NCBI GenBank assembly: GCA_035048485.1
Contig: CM068590.1
Location: forward strand, 17,343,274-17,407,273
Length of the DNA: 64,000 bases
Reading direction: 5' to 3'
DNA from: Pteria penguin
Taxonomy: Eukaryota; Mollusca; Bivalvia; Pterioida; Pteriidae
Shown here in pieces: positions 1 to 10,342 of this stretch; position 1 is the first letter of the stretch; every line of letters begins with the position of its first letter. Position numbers and translations under genes: made by a program. Below the pieces are notes generated by a model. That model was given only the letters and a program-made list of their open reading frames with translations, did not search any database and had not been told where the DNA came from.

Positions 1-899
1 TTATTTTAAATAACTTAGCATTACTTGTCTGAATCTGAATCTGAATCTACTACCACGCATTTCTCCATATGATCTTCCCTGCTAACTTGTCCAGCTCCTG
101 CAGTAGGCCTAAGCTGCTGGCTGCTTTTCATACAATAAGCCTACGTATGTTGAGTGAGGCCCAAGTGGTGAGATGGGTGTAGATCTACGTAGTATTCAAA
201 TCGTATTTCTTTGCTATATATATTTAAAGACTCTTCCCTTACCAACACTGATCTCTCTCCTGTTGAATTCATTGCTCGTTGATCTCACCACTAGCAATCT
301 GTGAATCCATACGAGATGCACTTTTCAGTATCATGAGTTGGCATCAGCGTTACGTGTTTTCAGTGGTGGACCCGGGACGACCCCACTGTTCGCCACATAT
401 TTACAAAGAAAACTCCAGATTTGGTAATTTCTATTGAAACGTTTTGGCTCATACTTCACCAATGTAATGTAATGTGCCACTTATTTTCACATGAATCGGA
501 CAGTGTTTTCATGTATTTTTGGGTTTTTAGATTTCCTAGTGCCGATTTTCGCGAAACTGACGTATAGTATTTTCAGTTATATACTTTTACACAGTGGTGA
601 TAAAATTTGTGTTGCAATTAGTTATAGGTCAAACTTTAGAGTGACTGGACTAGTAAAATAAAAATACAAATAAATTAATGTACAATACAAAAGTAACTGG
701 TATCACATGTCTCACATGGTCATCTTGTCTTCGTATCTGTCTCTCACAGATTTTGTCTGTTATAACTGTTTAATCCAAAGTTAGACCGGAAACTTCAAAA
801 GTAAACATGTGAATCAAAGTGTTTATTGAAATTAAATGCATTGGAAATTCCATCAACGTACCCTTTTAATGTCACGTTGCAGCAGAACAACGCGAAGCC
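1..899. other. AT-rich non-coding stretch
   Basis: No open frame of note and no recognisable domain. A short piece near 675-720 resembles part of a repeat also seen near 26880-26920 (the words 'aaaagtaactggt' and 'cacatg'), so part of this stretch may be an old repeat. Nothing else is supported. Confidence 0.4.
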
Positions 900-1108
900 C
901 ATTGTTGCTAGGGTTTCACTACAGTAATACCATCGTGTGGGGATTGGTTCCTACTCAGAATTAGGCAGGGGGAGGATTGACTCTATCGTGAGTCTTCCCT
1001 CTAAGGGTGGGGTGGGCGGTAGGGGTGAGGGACACTCTAGAGCACAACCGCCGGGGAAAGTCTCACTTAAAATTATGCAGGGGAAAGACTCACTCTAGAG
1101 TAGGACCG

Positions 1109-1110
<2 letters not shown>
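900..1110 (+). repeat. dispersed repeat with ACTCTAGAG units (left copy)
   Basis: This stretch has several near-repeats of a short unit containing 'actctagag' and 'accgccgg'. It begins with a phrase (tttcactacagtaatacc) found in reverse complement near 62945-62965. The same units occur inverted at 62690-62960. It runs directly into the long G tract and looks like a decayed minisatellite or interspersed repeat. No coding potential is visible. Confidence 0.6.
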
Positions 1111-1153
<43 letters not shown>

Positions 1154-1176
1154 CGGGGGGGGGGGGGGGGGGGGGG

Positions 1177-1238
<62 letters not shown>
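1111..1238 (+). repeat. 128 bp poly-G tract
   Basis: The tract is almost uninterrupted G, broken only by a C at 1154 and an A at 1179. Predicted proteins on either strand here are poly-Gly or poly-Pro artefacts. Such a tract could form stacked G-quadruplexes. Its exact length is unreliable because sequencing and assembly are error-prone on homopolymers. Confidence 0.9.
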
Positions 1239-1239
<1 letters not shown>

Positions 1240-1403
1240 TCTGGCTATGATGGAAGGGTCACTCTGGTACACCGTCACTAATCTTGAACGCTTGCAAAAC
1301 GTGTACACAAAATATCATAAAACTATATTCTCTCTCTCTCTATATATATATATATATAATTTATTTATATATCATCGATTTATTTATCTGTATAATTATA
1401 TAA

Positions 1404-1709
1404 TTAGTGAAAAATTAATTTCATTTTGATTTTATTCAGGATTATATAGAGCCAGCTTTCAAATCTTTCAAATAACCATTCACGACGATCATTTTCAATC
1501 AATGGGTCAGCAACGTTTGCGTTAAAGAGGCGAAATAAATATGCTTCATTTTCTTTCATTTCAGTGATAACTTGTTCTTGTCTGTTTAGTTCAATAGCAA
1601 ACTGTGTTTTTAGAAAATCTATTCGACGTTGTAAAGGTACAAGATCTGGATATTCATGTACTGCATCCATATACTGCAGTTCCTTGCTTGCCAAAGCCTG
1701 CACCATAGT
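1404..1709 (-). CDS. helical family gene 1, exon B (3' coding exon)
   Basis: This is the last coding exon of a gene I do not recognise. It begins after a good acceptor (TTTCTTATTTGCAG, ending at 1710) in phase 0 and encodes 101 residues before a TAA at 1404-1406. Residues in order: TMVQ start, a HEYPDL motif near residue 20, a long charged helix likely to form a coiled coil (residues 25-60), a DPLIENDRREW segment, then a hydrophobic, basic end (WLYIILNK...KLIFH). Exon B of gene 2 is about 85 percent identical and exactly the same length. Gene 3 (60180-60485) is clearly homologous, with the same length. It pairs with exon A at 6181-6465 through a 4471 bp intron full of repeats. Function is unknown, and the C-terminal hydrophobic stretch could be a membrane-associating helix. 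Conserved length, frame and splice sites across three loci argue strongly that it is a real exon. Confidence 0.75.
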   Translation of the reverse strand, partial: TMVQALASKELQYMDAVHEYPDLVPLQRRIDFLKTQFAIELNRQEQVITEMKENEAYLFRLFNANVADPLIENDRREWLFERFESWLYIILNKIKMKLIFH

Positions 1710-1739
1710 CTGCAAATAAGAAAGAAAAGGCTTTTAGCT

Positions 1740-2579
1740 TATTAAATCATTAGAATAATTACAATTCTTTCCAAACAAGGAATTCTACCTTTATTTTTTA
1801 ATAATATTTAGCTATTTTATGATTTGTAGCGAAGTATTCTAACTATAAAAATTATGTATATATATCTTCATATAAAATGGGGTTATTTGAGAGGTTGTTA
1901 AAATCGTGATGCTTTTATTCGTAATTTCTTTGTACTTTGATTGCACTGCTTATATGTGTTGAGTGGAGAGGCAGTAATTTGGATATGTACACCAAATGAG
2001 CGACGATTGTCACTTTGATTGACTGTACTTATACAGAACCGCAATAGGTACCACAACCGGCACCACGAACTGTACCATAATAGGTGCCACAATCGAATAT
2101 CTTATTTTATGTCTTTTATTTACTACGTTTTGATTGCTCTGCACGTCAGTGACGACATTTGCTTCTGAGCCAAATGTCTTTTGTTCTTTCCTACATGCCG
2201 AGTACGACATGGTCAAAAGCAGCAGTATTAAACTGATACACAACACAAACAATATCTTAACAGCGAGTCTACGATAGAATCAGGCAGGGAGCAATTCATG
2301 AGTTGTCATAGAAATTCATAATACTCCGTCTGAAAAATACTTATGCCAAGTGAATTTCTACTAAAATATTTTTTTCTTGTTTACCCTTACCTATTGGCTC
2401 ATATAAGGTAGATAACTCTTGCACTTAAACTACACACTATTTAGACAATAATTTTACATAAAAAAGTTAAAATTCAACTTCTCATAAATCTGTTATTAAT
2501 GAAAGAATTTGTAATATCAATACTTACAATGGTACATCTATTCTAAATCCTCAAAATACATTCTTTTGGACAAAGGGCA
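1740..2579 (-). other. intron of gene 1, with a hydrophobic open frame
   Basis: This is the exon-B-proximal part of the gene 1 intron. It holds an 80-codon minus-strand open frame (2010-2252) starting with TTG rather than ATG. It encodes a strongly hydrophobic segment (ILFVLCISLILLLL) followed by a polar stretch. A second hydrophobic run is encoded by a GTGGTACC-type DNA repeat near 2040-2095. It could be an alternative signal-anchor exon, since a GTAAAT donor near 2130 would be in phase 0 with exon B. The lack of an ATG makes chance more likely. The remainder is featureless. Confidence 0.25.
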
Positions 2580-2584
2580 GTGAA

Positions 2585-2890
2585 GATCATTCCTTAAAGG
2601 TCAAGGTCACTTACTAACTATGACTTAAAGTAACTTGAAGTACTTATATCTCCTATACATTTCATCATAAATTGATCATAATTCTCCAAAATGTTCTTTA
2701 CCTTAAGGAATTGCGGACAAAGGTAACTCAAGGTCATTTCTGAAAGGTCAAGGTCACTTGAGATACTATGAAGTACTTATATCTCTTACACCTTTCATCA
2801 TAATTTGATCATACTTCGCCAAAATATTATTTAGTTTAAGAGCTTTTGGACAAAGGTCAAGTCAAGGTCAAGGTCATTTCTTAAGAGTAG
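2585..2890 (+). repeat. degenerate ~120 bp tandem repeat with AAGGTCAAGGTCA motifs
   Basis: Two and a half diverged copies of a roughly 120 bp unit are visible. Each has 'ggacaaagg', 'aaggtcaaggtcactt', 'gaagtacttatatctc' and 'catttcatcataa.ttgatcata'. The AGGTCA hexamers resemble nuclear receptor half-sites, but in mollusc genomes this phrase belongs to an abundant repeat, so no regulatory role is inferred. Confidence 0.65.
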
Positions 2891-3119
2891 TGTTCAAGAA
2901 AAAAGTTTTATTTCATAACTTATGAAGGTCAAGCTTACTCATTTAGCTTAAGATATTGTGATCATTTGTTGTTTCACAATTGACTCAATTGGATATCCGT
3001 ATGATACATTGCGTGAGATTTGAAATCGTCATCAATTAATACAATGATTTTCTATATATTGAGTCATGCATTATTGCTGTGCTTCTTGGAGATTCCATCA
3101 GTTTTTTTCTGATTTTTGT

Positions 3120-3420
3120 CCTCCGCTTTTAGCAAAAGCGTGGGGACATTAAATCTCATTCGTCTGTCTGTCTGTCCTTCCGTCCGTCTGTCTGTCGTAC
3201 CGTCTGTCACAAAAACTTTAACCTTGGTCATAACTTTTTAACCGTAAGACGTAGGGCCTTCATATTTGGCATGTGTGTCCCTAATTGCATTACCTTTCCG
3301 TTGGTACCAGTTTTCTTTATCGTGTGACATTTGGCATGTGTGTCTGTAGACATGCACAACCATGACAATATATTACAGATCACCCTTGCTTATAGAACCC
3401 CGAAAGCAGGAGACCATAAT
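3120..3420 (+). repeat. interspersed repeat with GTCT/GTCC microsatellite
   Basis: A (GTCT)n/(GTCC)n stretch at about 3163-3215 is followed by 'aactttaaccttggtcataactttttaa'. A second partial copy of 'catttggcatgtgtgtc' then occurs twice, near 3263 and 3327. Pattern and phrases are those of a dispersed non-autonomous repeat inside the gene 1 intron. Confidence 0.5.
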
Positions 3421-4079
3421 TCTCTGAATTTGCTTGTTTGTATATGAACTGAGTCATCAATTTTCTGCATTATAACTGCCGTTCGGGAGCATCTATTAGT
3501 TTTACTGATACTCTTGTTATTCTAAAAATCTGCTTTTCTAATTTTAATATAAATGAAAAACATTAATCAAGAAGGTGAAAACCGTTTCTGTGATTTCTGC
3601 ACATTTTTAAGCGTACAGCTATTGGTGTGCCAGCAAAAAGTCCACTTCTGAATAAAATCAAGGGTCCCTCAGGTATTTCAATATTTTGATTAACAGGAGA
3701 TGCCTTACATTGAACAAGATGCACATTTATATTTTTAGTACATTCAGATATGGGAAACCCCTAGAGACGACATGACCAGATTGCAAAGCAAATTTGAAAC
3801 AGGAGCAACAACTAGTGTGGCATAATACGCCTGTCACTTAGTTTGACAGGAAAAACATTATAAAATGCGGAGCACCTCCCTCCCCCCAACAATTAGTCAG
3901 GACTAATGATAACACATGCTTTGGCCCAGGGTAACAACTCTGTGTAATATTACTGAAATTGATAAAAGGAGGAAGTTGTTGCGTAAAAGAAGAATTTAAC
4001 CCCTCCTTTTTTCTTCTATGTTAAATATATAAGAATACAGAAGAAATTTGAATTGTCCTAATGGGACAGATACCACATG

Positions 4080-4680
4080 CGACTAAAATAAATTGAAGTA
4101 GGACAAAGACCAAGGTAAGGGTCAATAGGTCAAAGATTTTGGAACCGACAGACAGGGCTTGCTAGATTGATTGATTGATTATCGTTTTATGTCACTTCAC
4201 GATCATTTCACGGGTATGGTGATGGCATCTGCTTGATGCATTGCATACAAATTTAGACCTTTGCAATGGACCCACTCGAAGCAGTGAGGGATCTTTTACG
4301 TGCCACGTCTACCGTGACACGGGACCTCGGTTTTTACTGTCTCATACGAAAGACAGAACACCGGTGTGCCCAGGACAGTAGTCGAACCCGGGTCAAGGTC
4401 ACGGAGTAAAAAATTTCGGAACCAAAGTAAGATCTTCCTACAAGGAATAGATATGTGTATTATGAAGACCCCTTTTCTTTTGGTTCAAAAGTTATGGCCA
4501 AGGTTAAAGTTTTTGAAAAAATAGCTCAAACGTCAAGGTCTTGCCACATGGAATACACATGTGTAGTATGTAGGCCCGATCTCTTTTGTATCAAGAATTA
4601 AGGTTAAAGTTTTCTGGACAGACAGACAGAAAAGGCGATTCCAAAATACCCCAGACTTTTTTTGCGGGGGGTATAATAAT
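4080..4680 (+). repeat. TCAAGGTCA-type dispersed repeat interrupted by a SINE
   Basis: The sequence reads as copies of a phrase around 'ggtcaaggtc...aaagatttcggaacc' and 'ggccaaggttaaagttttt', ending with 'cagacagacag' and 'gcggggggtataataat'. The SINE at 4165-4395 sits in the middle, so that repeat was already in place when the SINE arrived. No protein is encoded. Confidence 0.5.
4165..4395 (-). mobile_element. tRNA-headed SINE, family A, head truncated
   Basis: In reverse complement this ends with an (ATCA/CAAT)n tail and carries the same body as the fuller copy at 17875-18155, including phrases for 'agtgagggatcttttacgtgccac' and 'ctgtctcat.cgaaagacagaacaccggtgtgccc'. The tRNA-like head stops just after the B box (gtcgaaccc on the plus strand), so the A box end is missing. 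It is a non-coding retroposon fragment. Confidence 0.75.
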
Positions 4681-4968
4681 ATTTATTTATGTTATAGTTC
4701 ATATATAATCTTATCACAAATTTGAAAGAGCCTGAATGAGAAATGAATTTTTAATAATTTTCTAAAAATGTTCAAAATAGAAATAAAAAAATCAAAGACC
4801 CATAACTTTGTCCCAATAAAGAGGATATTTTCAAAAACGACAGGCATTTTCCTTTGTTTAATAAGAGTATTCTGTATAAATTTAATGAAAAAAAATCATT
4901 AAATTAAAATTGAAATTAGTATATACCATAGAAACTGCCATTATGCTATCTATGAAAAACACATTTCG

Positions 4969-5500
4969 AGGGCCATAACTCTGGCAAAACCGAGTCAATC
5001 ATACTGAAATGCGATCTGGTACTTACATTCATTGATATAAAGTTATATGCCAAGTTTCATTCCAATACCTTGAGAGCCTGTAGAAAAAAAATCCTGTAAA
5101 ATCCTCGAAATTTTCTAAGTTCAAGGGCCATAACTTTGGCAAAGCCAAGTCAATCGTACCGAAATGCGAACTAGTACCTATGATCATTAGTATAAAGTTC
5201 TATACCAAGTTTCAATCAAACCTTGAAAGACTACAGAAAAAGTCTAGAAAACATGACCTCGGACAGATAACGTCATACCATTATACATCCCGTCTATCAC
5301 GGGCATATAACAAGGTCAAGGTCACACGGTCAAAAGTCGAGATACCATTTGAAAGCACTCGTCACTCGTCAAGAACCTGTGTGTGAAGTATCAAAACCCT
5401 ATTCCTGTTGATTTCAAAGATATAGCCAAAGTTAAAGTTCCTTAAATTTGGTTGAAGTCCAAGGTCAAGGTCACTATGGTAGGTCAAAAGTCATGGTATA
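4969..5500 (+). repeat. GGGCCATAACT repeat, tandem ~155 bp units
   Basis: Two diverged direct copies start at about 4970 and 5125 (both 'gggccataact.tggcaaa.cc.agtcaatc.taC.gaaatgcga'), a period of about 155 bp. They are followed by another AAGGTCAAGGTCA segment to about 5500. It is a decayed dispersed repeat. Small open frames over it (for example 5180-5386) are not credible genes. Confidence 0.65.
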
Positions 5501-5502
5501 AT

Positions 5503-6132
5503 TTGAATGTTCTGGTCATAAGAAACCTATGTTGGAAGTATTTTGTTTATACTTCTCTTAGTTGCTGAGAATTTGCAACCAGAAACTTTAACTAAAATGT
5601 TGACCAACAGATGTGCGAACAGAAAGACTGACATTGCCAATCTATACACTGAAATTGCTTTGCAATCCGGCGAAAAAATTATTTTCACTACATTTAACAT
5701 TATTCTAGTTACATGCTCTAGAAAAACTACACAAGTAACTATCTGCCAAGGAGCTGCCATATTTTTTTATATTTTGAATTCGTTAGCCTCCTTAAATGGC
5801 TAAAGTGAACACAAGGGAAGCAAATCTTGTGCGTTTTTAAAATATATTTTCCATGAATTCATTGTAATATGCGATATTTTACGAATATCAAAATAGCTTG
5901 GTTGTTCTAAACAACATACTTAAAATAGCTAATTGTTAATTTTAGGCAAAGTTTTCTTATCAAAATAGAGCAAAACACGAGATTCATAAGCCATAAGAAA
6001 AGTTAGCTTTGGTAATTTAGGGTTATTTTGTACATGATATTACTTATAATTTTTCTGTAACTATCTTCTTTTCATTTTTGATTAAAAATTGCCATTTAGA
6101 AAAATATCAAAATTTTTGCAAATATTTGACTA
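5503..6132. other. gene 1 intron, 5' part
   Basis: AT-rich intronic sequence between the repeat block and the exon A donor. Short open frames exist on both strands over 5527-5803, but they overlap each other, lack homology cues and are likely chance. A 22-base segment at 6134-6155 is an inverted match to 2265-2286 (see findings). Confidence 0.4.
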
Positions 6133-6180
6133 ATGCCTGGTTCTATCGTAGACTCAATCAAGAAATAAGCTTGTACAAAC

Positions 6181-6465
6181 CTCATTTGGATAAACAGATG
6201 ATATTTCTTCATATAATTTGTCAAATATTGAGCCTAAATATTGATTGAATAAAGTTATAAAGTTCCGTCGACGCTGATAGTTGGTCTCTTCTTTGATAAG
6301 AAAGAAGTATTCGAAAAGCTGATTTTCTTCAAATATTTGGAATGTGCGTTTCTTTCTCTGGAATTCATCATCTATAGACCACTCTAATGGTTCTATAAAT
6401 GCCTCTTGTTGTTGGCGAATCAGTTGCATTTCGTTGTCTCTTCCTATGTAAGGTAGTGACATTTT
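6181..6465 (-). CDS. helical family gene 1, exon A (start-bearing exon)
   Basis: This exon follows an acceptor (TCATCATTGCAG, ending at 6466). The first in-frame ATG is at 6462, giving 94 codons up to a donor GAG|GTTTGT after VYPNE. Joined in phase 0 to exon B at 1709 it gives a 195-residue protein. Visible features: IRQQQE near residue 15, an acidic DDE around 31-33, QIFEE near 42, a hydrophobic FEYFFLI run near 50, then NYQRRRN at 61-67 and FDKLYEE near 80. The exon A sequences of gene 2 (about 55-60 percent identical) and gene 3 share the DDE/DEE, NxQxRRN and FDxxY spacing. There is no signal peptide; it is predicted all-helical. A 43 bp upstream intron leading to a tiny hydrophobic ATG exon (around 6509-6541) can be drawn but is speculative. 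Function is unknown. Confidence 0.7.
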
Positions 6466-6792
6466 CTGCAATGATGATAATAATAAAATGATTTAAAAAG
6501 CATATTACTTTGAATATTATACAAATGAAATATAGGAACATAATAATACATTATTTTAGATGTTTATTTATTTTTTCTTGCGACGTTTCTCATGACACTG
6601 TGTGTGAATATGATTTCTCTCCGTTCTTTCATACATTTGCATTTATGATACTGCAAACGTTTGATTTAAAAAGGTATAATCATTTACCAAGAATAAGAAA
6701 CAGCATTTTCTCAAAACAGCGCTTTCTATTTCATGACCTTTGCATAATTTTGGCATCTATGTCCTTAGTAAAATTATTTTGTGTTTTCAGCA

Positions 6793-6992
6793 TTAATTGG
6801 GTCTTTTCGATATGCAGAGTTATATCCCATTTGAGCAGGTATCTGACGTCAGTCCCTTGTGACGTCATACAATTTCTATATCACTTCCCGTAATTTTACA
6901 CCAGTTGCCATAGAACTAGTTGACGTCACAATGTTTTGACGTCAGATACCTGCTCATATGGGAAATAACTCTGTATAACGAAAAGACTCAAT
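6793..6992. mobile_element. 200 bp palindromic MITE carrying four TGACGTCA sites
   Basis: The left half (from 'aattgggtcttttcg') is matched in reverse complement by the right half over about 70 bases, leaving a loop of about 55 bases. Shared arm words are 'cagagttat.tccca', 'gagcaggtatctgacgtca' and 'tgtgacgtca'. The four TGACGTCA palindromes are the consensus CRE/ATF site. The element sits about 330 bp upstream of exon A of gene 1, in promoter position. No coding content. Confidence 0.75.
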
Positions 6993-6999
6993 TGACAAA

Positions 7000-7414
7000 C
7001 ACGATGTACTTAAATAATCCGACTACAGGTATCAAACTCGTATCCACTTTTCATTCAATGATCAGACATTGCGTGCAGTGCAGACTATCTCGATACGATA
7101 TCCAGGTAAAATCCTGCTATTATAAAGTGAGGGTAAGGGAAAAAAATGAACATGTGCATTGCTCTTTGTTATGAATAAATACAGCATTTGAAATTAATAT
7201 ATGTATTATATAAAACCACTTAAAACACACTAATGACCGGTTTTCTTATTTTAGATGAGACGAATTTGATATTATTGATGAATTTAATTTTTAATAATAT
7301 TTTTCTTATCGTTTCATTTTCATTTTTCAGTTAAAAAATCAAACAGTAGCCAATACAAATATAATAAACAACGTATTTGCCTTTTTAATCATTTTTGATC
7401 CTTTTTAAAAACGA
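7000..7414. other. non-coding AT-rich stretch
   Basis: I see no gene, repeat family or RNA feature here beyond A/T-rich runs. Confidence 0.4.
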
Positions 7415-7960
7415 AAAGTGTAATAAATATGAAAATCTCAATAATGCAATCTCAATAAATCCAAATATATATTTCTTTGCTCTCATTAACGGGAAAAAGA
7501 TGAAGATCGATTGTTTTGATCCTGGGGATATAAAAGGTTAAATGCATTTTCAATGCCATAGATGCGATTTAAAAATCAAAGAAACTTTTAATCATAAATA
7601 AGGAATGTTTTGTTATGGCCTTTAAGATTATTGGATATGATATTTCTTGATTTGTCCGACTTCCTGTCTTTCTGTTCAATGGATTAAATTTTCAAAATAA
7701 TCACTCTACTCGTTATTACACTTCTCGTTGCACTGTACAACCTGAAGTGTAATAAAAAAGAGAAGTGTAATAAATATGAAAATCTCAATAAATCCAATCT
7801 TACTCAATTCTAGTATATATTTATTTGCTCTCATTAATCGGGAAAAAGATGATGATCGAACGTTTTTGATCCTGGGGATATAAAAGGTTAAAGGCATTTA
7901 CAACGCCATTGATGCGATTTAAAAATCAATAATGTAGAATATTTTGTTATGGTCTTTGAT
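7415..7960 (+). repeat. direct duplication, two ~210 bp copies
   Basis: Copies at about 7418-7635 and 7750-7956 share 'gtgtaataaatatgaaaatctcaat', 'tttgctctcattaa.cgggaaaaagatga.gatcga', 'gatcctggggatataaaaggttaa' and 'gatgcgatttaaaaatca', about 330 bp apart. The second copy is cut by the 5' end of the Penelope-like element at about 7957. Confidence 0.7.
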
Positions 7961-8993
7961 TAAAAGCAAATTGCTGTCTCTTATACAATGGTGTTTTCAC
8001 AGAGAATCTAAAACATACATATGTACTTCCAATAACTCTGGATTCTTTTCCAACAAACAATATACTTCATATAAATACTGGACTTGCAAGGAATTATGTA
8101 AAGCACTAGATTTTCTCATGAATAATATTTTTGTGCAATTTGATGGCAAGATATATCAACAAATAGTTGGGATTCCTATGGGTACTAACTGCGCGCCTCT
8201 GATAGCAGATTTATTTCTTTATTGTTATGAGAGGGATTTTATGGTTTCTATTCAAAAATCAAAACGTTTTGACCTCATTGACAAATTTAATAATACTTGC
8301 AGATACCTGGATGACATTTTGGTTATCGATAACCCTGAATTCGAACAATTTATATCAGAAATATATCCACCAGAGCTCACATTGAATAAAGCTAATACTT
8401 GAGATAAATCTACACCTTTCTTAGATTTAAACATCAAAATTATCAACAACGTAATATATACTAATATTTATGATAAACGTGAGGATTTTGGATTTCCCAT
8501 TGTAAATTTCCCTTACTTGGATGGCGATGTCCCTCGACTCCCATCATATGGTATCTATATATCTCAATTAGTTCGATTTGTCAGAGGCTGCACCGATGTT
8601 TTGGACTTTCATAAACGAAATTTACAAATTACTACTAAACTTTTAACTCAGGGCTACAGATATCACAAGCTAAGAAAAACATTCGGCAAATTCTTCAGAT
8701 CTTATTCAGAACTTCTATCTAAATTTAGATATATTTCTTTTCAACAATATGTATCCAATGGAATTTCCCATCCTAATTTTTACGGTGATCTCGTATATAA
8801 ACTAAGGAAAGTAAAAGGCTCCGATAACGTTATTTTATCATGTAATAAAATAGTCAAACGTCTCCTAAATAGAAAATATGATATTGAGATCATCGAAAAG
8901 ACAATAGGTCTTGTATTTGGCCCCTCTACAGCCTTATGCAGACTTTTACTTGAACGTTGCACGCCGACTAAAAGGGCGTTGGGGACTATATGA
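7957..8993 (+). pseudogene. Penelope-like reverse transcriptase, C-terminal half, one nonsense codon
   Basis: The frame encodes the palm and thumb of a reverse transcriptase. Visible parts are a GIPMGTNCAPL motif (about 8170-8205), a LFLYCYERDF segment, and the catalytic RYLDDIL motif (YxDD class, about 8301-8322). A TGA at 8400-8402 follows NKANT. The same frame then stays open to a TGA at 8991-8993 through DKSTPFLDLNIK, LPSYGIYISQL, LTQGYRYHKLRKTFGKF and GPSTALCR segments. These belong to Penelope-like reverse transcriptases as I know them. With the N-terminal part missing and an internal stop, this copy should be inactive. The same stop occurs in copy 2. Confidence 0.8.
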
Positions 8994-9490
8994 CGGGCCT
9001 TGTCCAAACCTCTTTCAGAGGAGACATGGTCCTGAACCTCGTCCCCTCTGACTGTTAGTCGGGACTCCAACAGATCTAGGGTCTTAGCTCGCTTTCAGAC
9101 TGGCAGAACACGGTTTATCGTGTTGATGTCGCATATATTTTTATTGTGTTTTACAATACCTTACGTGTTTATATTTTTATGACCTTTCAATATGCGATAC
9201 CTGTTGACCCTTGTTCTTTACATGGAGGATTATTTATAAATTTTTAAATGTACGTCTTTTGATTGTTCTGCTGTTACGGTGAGTGGGAAGGTGGGCCCGT
9301 AAACCGGTTAACCACACCATTTGTTTGGCTTTTGTCAAATTAAATGACCGTCCTTAGTCGGTATCGTAATTGCACTACAATCAAATATTTTTGTTATGTG
9401 TTAAATGTTCTATTATATTATTTATATTCATGTATTATGGCTCCATGGTGACTTCTGCCACATAACTGAGCCGGTAACTCCTCTTTTTTC
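7957..9490 (+). mobile_element. Penelope-like element, clade I copy 1 (5'-truncated)
   Basis: A retroelement fragment nearly identical to the inverse of 18365-19900. It starts abruptly inside the reverse transcriptase (at the DLIKSK segment) and continues through the 3' part of the ORF. It ends with a roughly 490 bp 3' region finishing near 'actgagccggtaactcc'. The 5' truncation is what incomplete target-primed reverse transcription produces. No GIY-YIG endonuclease domain was recognised downstream of the reverse transcriptase. High similarity to copy 2 implies recent activity of the family. Confidence 0.8.
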
Positions 9491-10227
<737 letters not shown>

Positions 10228-10342
10228 TTTGTTTCTTTGGGTTTTTTTTTTAAATTTTTCCCAATATGCATCATTCCAGACGCTAACAACGTGCTATTTT
10301 CAAATAATTGTTTATGCTCACGCGTATATGGAATCTGTATAA

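Noticed and set aside
1007..1429. Long Gly-rich and Pro-rich open frames on both strands
   Set aside because: They are translations of the poly-G tract, with no coding signal outside it.
2585..2890. AGGTCA direct repeats as nuclear receptor response elements
   Set aside because: The hexamers belong to an abundant tandem/dispersed repeat, and nothing ties them to a promoter.
6510..6893. 127-codon plus-strand open frame
   Set aside because: It is AT-rich, rich in Phe/Ile/Ser, partly inside the palindromic MITE, and has no family features.
7944..7956. ATG-like start of the reverse transcriptase frame in copy 1
   Set aside because: Sequence before about 7957 belongs to the flanking direct duplication, so the apparent N-terminus is a junction artefact.
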